Of a stretch of DNA of 64,000 bases, positions 36,431 through 45,670 are shown in pieces (within the stretch, counting starts at the first letter, position 1; each line of letters opens with the position of its first letter). The position numbers and the translations under genes were made by a program. The notes beneath the pieces are model-generated. The model saw only the letters and a list, made by a program, of their open reading frames with translations, was not told the DNA's origin and ran no database searches. The DNA is from Iningainema tapete BLCC-T55 (GTDB lineage Bacteria > Cyanobacteriota > Cyanobacteriia > Cyanobacteriales > Nostocaceae): the NCBI RefSeq assembly GCF_014698965.1, contig NZ_JACXAE010000053.1:62001-126000 (forward strand), in the 5' to 3' direction.

Positions 36431-36841
36431 ATGGCTAGTTCGGGGGAAGAGTACGTAATAGCCCATCGCAAAAAAATTGAACGGAGGCAAAAATTCTTAA
36501 CATGGGTATCCATTATATCTTTCCTTGGTTCCACAGTATTTGCCGCAGTTCCTGCATTGCAACATGCTCTTAACAATCCACAGCCAGCAACAGCCTCAAG
36601 TAGTAGTGCTGAATCTCGATTACAGCAACAAGCGCGAGGTTTCGAGCAGGTTTTACAACGGGAACCAGAAAACCAAATCGCCTTAGAGGGGTTGGTAAAC
36701 GTGCGCCTCCAATTGAAAGACACTAAAGGTGCTAAGGAACCTTTGGAGAAGTTGGTGAAGCTGCACCCCCAACGCCAAGATTACAAAGTGATGTTGGCGC
36801 GGGTGAGGAAAGAAGTGGGTAAGGGCGATCGCTCTCACTAA
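36431..36841 (+). CDS. Membrane-anchored TPR-like protein
   Basis: 136 residues. One N-terminal membrane helix (about 22-45, [20 protein letters not shown]), a Ser-rich linker, and about two TPR-like helical pairs ([29 protein letters not shown] and [20 protein letters not shown]). A perfect GAAGGAG lies at good distance from the ATG. The TPR part is a protein-interaction surface, perhaps facing the periplasm or lumen. It is 28 bases upstream of the FkbM-type gene and may be co-transcribed. Unnamed family. Confidence 0.75.
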   Translation: MASSGEEYVIAHRKKIERRQKFLTWVSIISFLGSTVFAAVPALQHALNNPQPATASSSSAESRLQQQARGFEQVLQREPENQIALEGLVNVRLQLKDTKGAKEPLEKLVKLHPQRQDYKVMLARVRKEVGKGDRSH

Positions 36842-36869
36842 TTGCTAAACATACTTATAATTTTATAAT

Positions 36870-38993
36870 ATGTCACTATTTTTACCAAGATTTAAGAAAA
36901 GTGGTCATTTAGATCAAATTCATATAACAGTATGCGTTGTTGGCTCACGTAAGATAGCAAGCCAGGACGATTATGGGTATCAAGGTTGGAATATTTTTGC
37001 GCCTAATCTTACTATCTATGGTTTTGATGCCGATACAGATACATGTGAACAGGCAAATGCCGATCTCAAAGCCAGACAAATTAATTGGACTGAAAAACAT
37101 ATACCTCAAGCTCTGTGGGATTGTGCAGGTAAATCTACACTTTATGTGACAAAATATCCCGGCTGTAGTTCATTATATCCTCCCAGCCAATCATACATTG
37201 AGCGGTTTGCTGGGAATTCAGAACTGATAAAATTAGCTTACACTGTGGAAGTTGAGACAACAACTTTAGATGCCTTTTGTCACTCACAAGAAATAGATGA
37301 AATTGATTTCATCCAACTTGACGTTCAAGGTGCAGAACTGCCTGTTTTACAAGGAGCATCTTCCATTTTAGAACGCAGTACATTGGGCATTGTTACCGAA
37401 GTAGAATTCACAGAATTATATACAGGACAACCTTTATTTGGTGATATAGATGTTTATTTAAGAAATCTTGGGTTTACTCTATTTGATTTGAGTAATATGC
37501 ATCGTGATATTCGTAGAATGCCTTTAGCATCAACAAAACATAAAGGCTCGCTAATTTGGTCTGATGCTTTTTACTTTCGTGATTTGATTCGAGAAGATTT
37601 AAATACCCTCAAGACACCTGAAAAAATTTTCAAATTAGCTTGTATTGCTGATGTTCTTAGCTTTCCTGATTATGCTCTAGAACTTCTAGCATATTTAACC
37701 GTGCAATATGGCAAAGACGAAAAATACAACTTTGCCGATGACATTATTGAAAGTTTAGCTCACGTTCCAGGTATGATGATGCCAGGAGAAAAACTAGCTT
37801 CTTTACCTATTGTTGAAAAAATTCGCGAGTACAGCAGTAGTTACCACGCTAAGACTATTACTGTAAGTTCTAATTTGACATCAAATAATCTATCTTTTTT
37901 GCACAAACAAGCATACCAATGTTTACTTTTGGGTGAGTACAGTCAAGCTGTCAACCTTTATGAACAAGCAATTGAGCTTGAACCTAATATCAAATCTAAC
38001 TACTGGTATTTAGGATTATTGCTGCTACTTCAAGAGGAAGAAGCAGAAGCACAAGCAACTTGGTTTTTAGGAATTGCAGAAAGCGAACCGGAAGAAACTG
38101 ATATGTGGATAGCCGAACTAGTACAAGTTCTGCACACAGAAGCAGAACGTCGGGATGCTATAGAAGATCTGGTTGTAGCTTCGGCGATTCGAGAAAGTAT
38201 CAAAGCGATCGCACCCGAATATATTGTGAATAATAATAGAGTTAAATATTCTTCTTTGGATGAAGAGAGTGTTATTGAAAATTATATAAACACAATCGAT
38301 TTAAAAAATAAATACTGTGTAGACATAGCCGCTAGTGATGGAGTAACTATGTCAAATACCTATTTTCTTTTCCAAAGAGGATGGTCAGGATTAGCTGTTG
38401 AATATGATAACGCAAAGTTTGCTGCTCTGGCTGCTCACTATATTAATTTTCCCAACGTTAGTCTCAGCAGATCAATGGTGACGCCAGACAATGTAGTTAA
38501 TTTATTAGAAGCTAATCATGTGCCGAAATATTTTGGGTTATTAAGTCTTGATATCGACGGTTATGATTACTTTGTCTTAGATAAGATTTTAACTTCATTT
38601 CGCCCATCTATAATTTGTGCTGAAATCAATGAAAAAATTCCGCCTCCATTAAAATTTACTGTTAAATGGGACTCAGAATATGTATGGGAAAATAATCATT
38701 TTTTTGGTCAAAGTATCTGTCAATTAAATATTTTATGCGAAAAATATGAATATGCCTTGGTAGAATTACACTATAATAATGCTTTTCTGATTCCCAAAGA
38801 ACTTAGTCCCTATCCTTCACTTACACCGGAAGAAGCTTATAGAAAAGGCTATCTTGAACAACCAGATAGAAAGCAAAAATTTCCTTGGAACGCCAATATA
38901 GAGGAAATTCATAGCCTATCACCAGAGAAGGCGTTAAATTATGTCAACAATTTTTTTGCACAATATCAAGGCAAGTATATTTGTTCTTTGTAA
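36870..38993 (+). CDS. FkbM family methyltransferase with TPR module and second methyltransferase-like domain
   Basis: 707 residues. The N-terminal FkbM domain (about 1-215) has the GFDADTDTCEQANADL SAM-binding region and IDFIQLDVQGAELPVLQGA. A helical region follows; at about 345-440 a TPR-like module runs YQCLLLGEYSQAVNLYEQAIELEPNIKSNYWYLGLLLLLQ (shown in part). The C-terminal domain (about 475-700) begins CVDIAASDGVTMSN and has LSLDIDGYDYFVL, again a FkbM-like fold. FkbM enzymes O-methylate sugars or antibiotics. The TPR module is similar to that in the GT41 protein at 46013-48256. Both methyltransferase domains look intact; substrates are unknown. Confidence 0.82.
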   Translation: MSLFLPRFKKSGHLDQIHITVCVVGSRKIASQDDYGYQGWNIFAPNLTIYGFDADTDTCEQANADLKARQINWTEKHIPQALWDCAGKSTLYVTKYPGCSSLYPPSQSYIERFAGNSELIKLAYTVEVETTTLDAFCHSQEIDEIDFIQLDVQGAELPVLQGASSILERSTLGIVTEVEFTELYTGQPLFGDIDVYLRNLGFTLFDLSNMHRDIRRMPLASTKHKGSLIWSDAFYFRDLIREDLNTLKTPEKIFKLACIADVLSFPDYALELLAYLTVQYGKDEKYNFADDIIESLAHVPGMMMPGEKLASLPIVEKIREYSSSYHAKTITVSSNLTSNNLSFLHKQAYQCLLLGEYSQAVNLYEQAIELEPNIKSNYWYLGLLLLLQEEEAEAQATWFLGIAESEPEETDMWIAELVQVLHTEAERRDAIEDLVVASAIRESIKAIAPEYIVNNNRVKYSSLDEESVIENYINTIDLKNKYCVDIAASDGVTMSNTYFLFQRGWSGLAVEYDNAKFAALAAHYINFPNVSLSRSMVTPDNVVNLLEANHVPKYFGLLSLDIDGYDYFVLDKILTSFRPSIICAEINEKIPPPLKFTVKWDSEYVWENNHFFGQSICQLNILCEKYEYALVELHYNNAFLIPKELSPYPSLTPEEAYRKGYLEQPDRKQKFPWNANIEEIHSLSPEKALNYVNNFFAQYQGKYICSL

Positions 38994-39123
38994 AGAATAT
39001 TCAATATTGCTGTTCAAGAGTATTAGGTTTGGTTAGATTTTTGTAATTTTACCCAGCATAGATTTAGAGTATTTATACAAAATTTAAAATTACGTGCCTA
39101 GCAGAAATAGGATTTTTCCACCA

Positions 39124-42100
39124 ATGACAATACCAATTAACTATCAAACTATTCAAACTGCGATCGCCTTCATGTCAAAGCCAGAATTACCTATTCACTT
39201 CTTTACTATAGTCCTGAATGGACAACCATTTATCCGCTACCACATAGAAATATTCAAACAACTACCTTTTCAATGGCATTGGCACATTATTGAAGGTGTG
39301 GCGGACTTAAAGCACGATACTGCTTGGAGTATTCAATTAGGTGGATGTATTAGTGATAAACTTCATCACAATGGTCGTAGTAATGACAGCACAGAGGAAT
39401 ATCTAGACGAACTGGCGCGACTTTACCCCGATAATGTCACAATTTACCGCAAGCCAGAGGGCGTTTTCTGGGAAGGAAAACGCGAAATGGTAAATGCACC
39501 ACTTGTGAATATTCAGGAAGAATGTTTGCTGTGGCAGGTGGATGTAGATGAGTTGTGGACAGTTGAGCAACTGTGTGCTGCACGACAAATGTTTATTGAC
39601 AACCCTGATAAGACAGCTGCTTTCTATTGGTGTTGGTATTTTGTTGGGGAAAATTTGGTGATTAGCACTCGTAACTGTTATGCTCAGAATCCTCAACAAG
39701 AGTGGTTACGAACTTGGAGATTTAAACCAGGAGCATTCTGGGCAGCACATGAGCCTCCCGTATTAGTAGAACCATGGTCAGATGGTAGAAATAGAAATGT
39801 GGCAGCAGTTAATCCTTTTGTGCATGAACAGACAGAACAGCTTGGTTTAATTTTTCAACATTTTGCTTATGTAACAGAAGAACAATTGCAATTTAAAGAG
39901 CAATACTACGGTTATACAAACGCCGTATCGCAATGGTTAAAGTTGCAACAACAAGCTAAATTTCCAGTTTTTCTAAGTGAATATTTTGCTTGGGTTGGAG
40001 ATCGGACTCTAGTAGATACTGCAAGTTCATGCGGTATTATACCAATTGCACAAAGAGAAATTAATAGCAATGTTTGGAAATTCTTACAACCAGATGAAGT
40101 GCAACAACATGCACAAATTCAGAAACCAGCACCGATAATCGTGGTAGACGGTGTATTTTTCCAACTTTATCAAACTGGCATTGCTCGTGTTTGGAAATCT
40201 TTGCTAAAAGAATGGGTAGATAATGGCTTTGCTCAGCATATTATTTTGCTCGATAGAGCCGGAACTGCTCCTACAATTCCTGGTATTAGGTATCGCCAAA
40301 TTCCAGCTTATGATTATGGTCATACCGATGCTGACCGGGAAATGCTACAGCAAGTGTGCGATGAAGAAGGCGCTGAAATATTTATATCCACTTACTACAC
40401 AACGCCGACTACAACGCCTTCTGTTTTCATGGCACATGACATGATTCCTGAACTGATGGGATGGGATTTAAGAAATCCCATGTGGCGAGAAAAGCATTAT
40501 GGAATTAAGCACGCAGCAGCGTATATTGCAGTTTCAGAAAATACAGCGCGTGACTTGGTTAAATGTTTCCCTCATATTACTTTAGATTCTGTTATAGTTG
40601 CTCAGAATGGCGTTGACCATAAAACTTTTGCGGTAGCTACCCAAGAAAAAATTAATCAGTTTAAAACCAAATATGGTATTGTCAAACCCTACTTTATTTT
40701 GGTAGGTGCTGGCAGTGGTTATAAAAATAGCATTCTTTTCTTCAAGGCTTTCACTCAACTAGCAACTAAACAAGGATTTGATATTGTCTGTACAGGAAGT
40801 GGGGGTGTATTAGCACCTGAGTGGAGAGTCTACACATCAGGTAGTACTGTACACATGTTGCAACTTAGTGATGAAGAGTTAGCAACAGCTTACTCCGGTG
40901 CTGTAGCACTTGTTTATCCATCTAAATATGAAGGTTTTGGATTGCCTGTACTGGAGGCAATGGCATGTAGTTGTCCTGTAATCACTTGTCAGGTTGCTTC
41001 AATCCCAGAAGTGGCAGGAGAAGCAGCGATATATGTGAAAGATAATGATGTAGATGGACTGGCAAATGCATTGTGCGAGGTGCAAAAACCCCATGTTCGC
41101 AACTCATTAATTTCTCAGGGTTTAGAACAAGCAAAACAGTTTTATTGGTCAAAAATGGCGAAAACTGTCAGTTCTGCTTTGATTGATGCTACTCTCTTAC
41201 CTTTAAAGTTGAAGGAAATTAATTTAATTATTTTTCCCGATTGGTCGCAGTCAGAAGATATACTCGGTTTAGAGTTGCAACAAGTAGTCAGAACCCTCGC
41301 TACACATCCTGATAGTCAATACATTACTCTACTGGTTGAGACTAGCAACAGTACCGACGACTATGCTGAATTTTTATTATCTGCTGTGAGTATGAATCTT
41401 CTTATGCAAGAAGATTTAGATAGCGCTGAAGAATTAGAAATTTCTTTTGTTAGACAGTTTGATGATATGCAGTGGCAGGCTTTGCTACCTCACATCAAAG
41501 CAAGAATTATTTTGGAGCATGAAAATAAACAAGCTTTAGCAAAAGCAGAAACTCTTCCTTCCTGTATAGTAGAAAACTTCACTGACACACAAACTGGAAA
41601 GTTTTTTTTTCACCTAAGTCAGAAACTTTTTCAGGAAGAAAGGTGGCAAGAGGTGATCGCACAATATCACAAGCTGCTAAAAGTTCAAGTATGTGAGCCA
41701 GATATTTATTGGCAATTAAGTGAGTGTTATCGACAGTTAAATCGGCTAGACGAATCTTTTAGCATTCTCCAAGAAGGGATTAAACTTTACCCATCAGATG
41801 GAAATTTGCATTTTTCGTTAATTATAAGCTTACGTCGCAATGGACGAACTCAAGAAGCAATCGAGAGTGCGAGCGCTGCCTCTAACTCATTACCTGATGA
41901 TTACACTTTTAAGCTGCTCAAACATTTAATTGTCCCGACAATCTACAATCATCAAGATGAAATCAGTTTTTATCGTGAGCAGTTTACTCATGGACTACGA
42001 GATTTAATCCAAGAGACATCCCTAAAAACTGCAGAAGAGAAACAGAATGCTTTGGCAGGGATAAGTCGCCTCACAAACTTTTATTTGTCTTATCAAGCTC

Positions 42101-43278
42101 AAAATGATGTAGAGTTGCAACGTAAATATGGAAAGTTAGTGCATGAAATTATGGCGGCTAACTATTCTAACTGGGTTGTACCTTTATCAATGCCGAGTCT
42201 CAAGCCTAATAACAAAATTCGTGTAGGATACGTTTCGCATTACCTGCACTCTTACAGTGGAACACTGTGGTTAACTGGCTGGCTGCGTCACTGCGATCGC
42301 GCAAGCTTTGAAATCTACTCTTACTATACAGGAAACTCTCCAGACCCAATTACACAACAATTTCAAGATTATAGTGATGTTTTTTACCATATCCCTCATA
42401 ATTTGGCAGCAACTTGTGAACAGATAATAGCCGATCAACTACACATCCTCATCTATCCTGAAATCGGGATGGACTCACAAACAATGCAAATGGCTGGTTT
42501 GCGACTTGCGCCTGTACAATGTGCTGCTTGGGGACATCCGGTAACAACTGGCTTACCAACAATTGATTACTTTTTATCTAGTGAGTTAATGGAACCAGAT
42601 AATGCACAAGAACATTACTCAGAAAAACTGATTCGCTTACCTAACATCGGTGTTTCTTACCCCAAACCATATATTCCGCCAGTAATCAAGACTCGCTCAG
42701 ATTACAACCTACTAGATGATGCAGTCATCTATTTATGTTGCCAAGCTCCTTTTAAGTACCTGCCACAATATGATTTTATTTTTGCGGAAATCGCTCGTCG
42801 TGTTCCTCAAGCTAAATTCGTGTTTTTGCGTGGCACTATATTGCAAGAGCGTCTGAACCGTGCTTTTGCCGCAGTAAATCTTAAAAGTGAGGATTACTGC
42901 GTGTTCCTCACCATTCCAGAACGGTTTGACTATCTGATGATCAACTTACTTTCAGATGTTTACTTAGACACTTTCACTTGGTCTGGTGGTAATACTACCC
43001 TAGAGGCGATCGCTTGCAACCTACCAATCGTCACCTCTGGTGGAGAATTTATGCGAGGGCGTCACTCTTACAGCTTCCTGAAAATGATAGGAGTGACAGA
43101 CACCATTGCGGAAAATGAAGCAGAATATATCGAAATTGCTGCCAAACTAGGACTAAACCCAACTTTGCGACAAGACATAGCAGAAAGAATCAAACAGCGT
43201 CACGATTATCTCTTTGACGACAAAACCTGTGTCATCGGTTTAGAAACCTTCTACAAACAAGTTATTCATAGTTCGTAG
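39124..43278 (+). CDS. Multi-domain glycosyltransferase: GT-A-like, GT4, TPR and GT41-like domains
   Basis: 1384 residues. Residues about 15-330: a GT-A-like domain acting on a nucleotide sugar (FFTIVLNGQPFIRYH, LLWQVDVDELW with a DxD-type motif). About 345-690: GT4 domain (GVFFQLYQTGIARVWKSL, PSKYEGFGLPVLEAMACSCPVI). About 840-930: TPR repeats (YWQLSECYRQLNRLDESFSILQEGIKLYP). About 1035-1380: GT41/OGT-type domain (APVQCAAWGHPVTTGLPTIDYFLSS, LYLDTFTWSGGNTTLEAIACNLPIV-like). One protein could thus carry out several glycosyl transfers. The ATG at 39124 is preferred over a GTG at 39094. The last two Ser codons and the TAG stop are supplied by a REP element. Confidence 0.87.
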   Translation: MTIPINYQTIQTAIAFMSKPELPIHFFTIVLNGQPFIRYHIEIFKQLPFQWHWHIIEGVADLKHDTAWSIQLGGCISDKLHHNGRSNDSTEEYLDELARLYPDNVTIYRKPEGVFWEGKREMVNAPLVNIQEECLLWQVDVDELWTVEQLCAARQMFIDNPDKTAAFYWCWYFVGENLVISTRNCYAQNPQQEWLRTWRFKPGAFWAAHEPPVLVEPWSDGRNRNVAAVNPFVHEQTEQLGLIFQHFAYVTEEQLQFKEQYYGYTNAVSQWLKLQQQAKFPVFLSEYFAWVGDRTLVDTASSCGIIPIAQREINSNVWKFLQPDEVQQHAQIQKPAPIIVVDGVFFQLYQTGIARVWKSLLKEWVDNGFAQHIILLDRAGTAPTIPGIRYRQIPAYDYGHTDADREMLQQVCDEEGAEIFISTYYTTPTTTPSVFMAHDMIPELMGWDLRNPMWREKHYGIKHAAAYIAVSENTARDLVKCFPHITLDSVIVAQNGVDHKTFAVATQEKINQFKTKYGIVKPYFILVGAGSGYKNSILFFKAFTQLATKQGFDIVCTGSGGVLAPEWRVYTSGSTVHMLQLSDEELATAYSGAVALVYPSKYEGFGLPVLEAMACSCPVITCQVASIPEVAGEAAIYVKDNDVDGLANALCEVQKPHVRNSLISQGLEQAKQFYWSKMAKTVSSALIDATLLPLKLKEINLIIFPDWSQSEDILGLELQQVVRTLATHPDSQYITLLVETSNSTDDYAEFLLSAVSMNLLMQEDLDSAEELEISFVRQFDDMQWQALLPHIKARIILEHENKQALAKAETLPSCIVENFTDTQTGKFFFHLSQKLFQEERWQEVIAQYHKLLKVQVCEPDIYWQLSECYRQLNRLDESFSILQEGIKLYPSDGNLHFSLIISLRRNGRTQEAIESASAASNSLPDDYTFKLLKHLIVPTIYNHQDEISFYREQFTHGLRDLIQETSLKTAEEKQNALAGISRLTNFYLSYQAQNDVELQRKYGKLVHEIMAANYSNWVVPLSMPSLKPNNKIRVGYVSHYLHSYSGTLWLTGWLRHCDRASFEIYSYYTGNSPDPITQQFQDYSDVFYHIPHNLAATCEQIIADQLHILIYPEIGMDSQTMQMAGLRLAPVQCAAWGHPVTTGLPTIDYFLSSELMEPDNAQEHYSEKLIRLPNIGVSYPKPYIPPVIKTRSDYNLLDDAVIYLCCQAPFKYLPQYDFIFAEIARRVPQAKFVFLRGTILQERLNRAFAAVNLKSEDYCVFLTIPERFDYLMINLLSDVYLDTFTWSGGNTTLEAIACNLPIVTSGGEFMRGRHSYSFLKMIGVTDTIAENEAEYIEIAAKLGLNPTLRQDIAERIKQRHDYLFDDKTCVIGLETFYKQVIHSS

Positions 43279-43338
43279 TAAGCACTTCAGTGGTTAAAAA
43301 ATTTAGTTCGTAGTAAGCACTTCAGTGCTTAAAAAATT
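43270..43338 (+). repeat. Two tandem REP elements upstream of RAYT
   Basis: AGTTCGTAGTAAGCACTTCA... occurs at 43270-43303 and 43305-43338, period 35. Each has a GTAG head and a hairpin; in copy 2 the stem AAGCAC/GTGCTT with loop TTCA is perfect, in copy 1 one base is changed. Copy 1 contains the stop codon of the glycosyltransferase gene. Confidence 0.85.
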
Positions 43339-43339
43339 C

Positions 43340-43973
43340 ATGTACGAATATCGCAAACTCACACCAGAACAAAAAGCTGAATTAGTTAAACACCGCTTAA
43401 GTCGCGGCTACCCACCCCACTCGCCACCCCATCCAGTGCAAGATCGTCCATTTTACCTATTGACAGCAGCTTGTTACGAACATAAGAGCCATATGCACTC
43501 TGAATCTCGCCGTCAGCAACTGCTAAATACGATCTTCGAGAAATTCATTACAGATGACGTCACAGTATGTGCTTGGGCTATCTTGCCTAATCACTATCAT
43601 CTACTAGTGCATATTGTAAACTTTGATGTATTAAGTGACTTATTTCGCAGAATTCATGGCGCAACTTATCGTCAATGGAATCTTGAGGAAAATGTAACTA
43701 AGCGAAAAGTTTGGTATAGTTGGAGCGAGTCGCTAACGCGATAGCTTCGCTTCACGTGCTATTCGCTCTGAACAACATTACTATACAACTCTTAACTATA
43801 TCCATTACAACCCAGTTAAACATGGTTTAGTGAAATCTCCTTATGACTGGGTTGAAAGTAGTGTTCATTGGTATTTACAAACTTATGAGCGGCAATGGCT
43901 ACGTGATTGTTGGACTCAGTATCCAGTGAGAGAGTATGGTAATGATTGGGATGATTTTGATTATGAGCGCTGA
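43340..43973 (+). pseudogene. REP-associated tyrosine transposase (RAYT), frameshifted by a small dispersed repeat
   Basis: The first frame (ATG at 43340, open to 43744) encodes FYLLTAACYEHKSHM, AWAILPNHYHLLVH (HUH metal/catalytic motif) and LFRRIHGATYRQWN. The second part, in another frame from about 43755, encodes RAIRSEQHYYTTLNYIHYNPVKHGLVKSPYDWVESSVHWY, with the catalytic Tyr in YIHYNPV. The two frames are separated by a repeat at 43726-43754. Without it the gene would be about 200 codons, a typical RAYT length. These enzymes cut REP elements and are thought to move them. Here both halves look well conserved, so the break is probably recent. Confidence 0.85.
43726..43754. repeat. Small dispersed repeat (family D) interrupting the RAYT gene
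   Basis: GAGTCGCTAACGCGATAGCTTCGCTTCA lies between codons for WSY-S and RAIRS. Removing about 25 bases restores one frame. The inferred original junction contains GCGATCG, part of a HIP1-type site. Confidence 0.75.
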
Positions 43974-43989
43974 AGCGCTCACTACGAAC
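43965..43989 (-). repeat. Inverted REP element downstream of RAYT
   Basis: GAGCGC-TGAA-GCGCTC hairpin followed by ACTACGAAC, the reverse complement of the GTTCGTAGT head of the upstream copies. The TGA in the loop is the RAYT stop codon. Confidence 0.85.
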
Positions 43990-44023
43990 AGGTCACTTCT
44001 TGATAAACCATTTTAAATTAATA

Positions 44024-44383
44024 TTATTTGATGGGTAAATGAACAATTTGGTCTTGATATTCGTTCTCAAAAGAATATTCTGCAAGCAAAATTAGTTCTT
44101 CAATATTATCACCTGCGCTTAAATTAGAATTAAGAATAAAAATACCAGGCATATGACGCCCTTCAGCAATATGGTCATTTAGGTGTACAGGCATAGATTT
44201 ACGATTATTTGTTACTAGTACAAAGTTATATTCTTCACACCAATAAAGAATTTCTGGGTCTAAAGTACCTTTTGCAGGAGTATCTGGTTCTCCCACGGCC
44301 CAAACAACCAATTCAGGTTTCTGCCGCCGCAGTTGATTAAAATATATTGGGTCAACATTTTCATCCATTAGATATTTGAGCAT
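44024..44383 (-). CDS. DUF5615 family PIN-like toxin
   Basis: 119 residues with the PIN-like acidic pattern: YLMDENVDPIYF at the start (Asp ligands), LDPEILYWCEEYNFVLVTNNRKS in the middle, and GIFILNSNLSAGDNIEELILL. This matches the DUF5615 toxin family, usually the partner of DUF433 antitoxins. The start overlaps the DUF433 gene by 23 bases, the usual toxin-antitoxin order (antitoxin first). RNA cleavage is inferred from the PIN-like fold. Confidence 0.83.
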   Translation of the reverse strand: MLKYLMDENVDPIYFNQLRRQKPELVVWAVGEPDTPAKGTLDPEILYWCEEYNFVLVTNNRKSMPVHLNDHIAEGRHMPGIFILNSNLSAGDNIEELILLAEYSFENEYQDQIVHLPIK

Positions 44384-44714
44384 TATTCCCCTGTTTCATT
44401 GCCTCTCTTTCCTGTTTAATTTTGCGTAAACGAATAATAGCTGGAGATGGGTTCATTGCTTGAGCTTTGCGTTGCTGGTGTCCCCACTCTAACCAGTCTG
44501 CAATATAATTACTTACAGCATCTTTGTTGTGTAAGTAGTAAAGAATTGTTGCATATACTTGTTCTAGCGTAATAGATGTGTATGTCTGGGCGATTTCTTC
44601 GGGAGTACGAGAACGGTAAATATACTCATAAAGAATTGTTTCGATCCCAATACGCGAACCTTTGATACGAATGTCGTCGGGTGCGAGAAAGCTAAAATAA
44701 TCTTCAAGTTGCAT
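44361..44714 (-). CDS. DUF433 family antitoxin
   Basis: 117 residues. The DUF433 core FLAPDDIRIKGSRIGIETILYEYIYRSRTPEEIAQTY (quoted in part: DIRIKGSRIGIETILYEY) and LEQVYATILYYLHN give a winged-helix DNA-binding fold. It is upstream of and overlaps the PIN-like toxin gene. It probably represses its own operon. The C-terminal tail is longer than in many members. Confidence 0.83.
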   Translation of the reverse strand: MQLEDYFSFLAPDDIRIKGSRIGIETILYEYIYRSRTPEEIAQTYTSITLEQVYATILYYLHNKDAVSNYIADWLEWGHQQRKAQAMNPSPAIIRLRKIKQEREAMKQGNNAQISNG

Positions 44715-45235
44715 TGCTTAACAATGATAGAAGCCTATTAAAGTATACAATAAAAAGTTTAACGGAAAATGAAAATAGAGATGAAATAATTCGATTGATA
44801 AAAAAATTAGATTTGGGAATTAATGATGTAAAAGTTAAAGAACCGGAAATAAATATAAAAATCTTAACTCAAGAACTACCACCTGATATTAGAAAGGTAC
44901 TGGACAAAAGCACAATACTAGTAGTTGATGAATTTAATGCTAGGCTCCACCCTCTGATCAGCCGTGCGATAGTTGAATTATTTAACTCTAATGAAATCAA
45001 TCCTAATAATGCACAACTGATATTTATGACACATGATACAAATCTACTTAGTAACCAACTCTTTCGTAGAGATCAAATTTGGTTCACAGAGAAAAACCGA
45101 TACGGAGCTACAGATTTATATTCTTTAGTGGAATATAAGGTACGTAATGATGCTTCATTTGAAAGTGACTACATTAAAGGTAGATATGGTGCTATTCCTT
45201 TTATTGGTAAATTGATTCACTTAATTAGTGAGTGA
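44714..45235 (+). pseudogene. Remnant of an AAA/ABC-type ATPase (internally deleted)
   Basis: 173 open codons with the C-terminal half of an AAA_15/21-type ATPase (the kind in abortive-infection or retron systems): ILVVDEFNARLHPLI (Walker B) and LIFMTHDTNLLSN (H-loop), then the typical FRRDQIWFTEKNRYGATDLYSL and FESDYIKGRYGAIPF. The N-terminus with Walker A is missing, and a stretch between DLGINDVKV and ILVVDEF, where the ABC signature should be, is also absent. So it is non-functional as an ATPase. It starts (TTG) on top of the divergent DUF433 start. Confidence 0.75.
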
Positions 45236-45237
45236 AT

Positions 45238-45567
45238 CTAATGTCCATAAAGCAATTTTCCTTCTTCTACTATTTTTCTAGTGAGAGAAGCCGGGACGGT
45301 TTTGAATGTTTCTACATCAGAGAGGGTTTTGACGACAACATCTACGTCTACCATCAAATCGTCCAAAGCATTTAACGCCCGAACTCCCCATTCAATCCGG
45401 TCAAACCCTGGAATATCATCGGGTACAATGACGCATAAATCTAGGTCACTGTATTTATTCGGTGTTCCCCAAGCATAAGACCCAAATAGGATTATTTCTT
45501 TAGGGTTTAGCTCAGCAACTAAACGCTGGGTTACTTCAGCAATCAGTTTGTCTGTGATGGGTATCAT
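45238..45567 (-). CDS. MNT-type nucleotidyltransferase domain protein
   Basis: 109 residues. The minimal nucleotidyltransferase motif GSYAWGTPNKYSDLDLCVIV is present, with a later acidic VDVDVVV that supplies the third Asp. Such proteins usually pair with a HEPN gene as a toxin-antitoxin, the MNT adding AMP to the HEPN toxin. No HEPN gene is adjacent on either side. It starts with an ATG at 45567. The role here is unclear. Confidence 0.82.
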   Translation of the reverse strand: MIPITDKLIAEVTQRLVAELNPKEIILFGSYAWGTPNKYSDLDLCVIVPDDIPGFDRIEWGVRALNALDDLMVDVDVVVKTLSDVETFKTVPASLTRKIVEEGKLLYGH

Positions 45568-45670
45568 ATCGCATTCGCTGTTAATTTTTACAATGTTTTA
45601 CACGCTCAGTGGTTGAGTGAAGTCCAATTCGCTTACTAGTTTACAATGAGAAACAGGAGGTGATTGTTCA

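Noticed and set aside
35652-36458. Several 60-80 codon open frames in the 1-kb repeat-rich spacer
   Set aside because: They run through known repeat families (palindrome, double hairpin, G/C block), lack ribosome sites and have no recognisable features.
43270-43338. Two direct repeats of 34 bases, considered as a minimal CRISPR array
   Set aside because: They are adjacent with a 1-base gap and no spacer; the GTAG head and hairpin plus the neighbouring RAYT identify them as REP elements. No cas gene is present.
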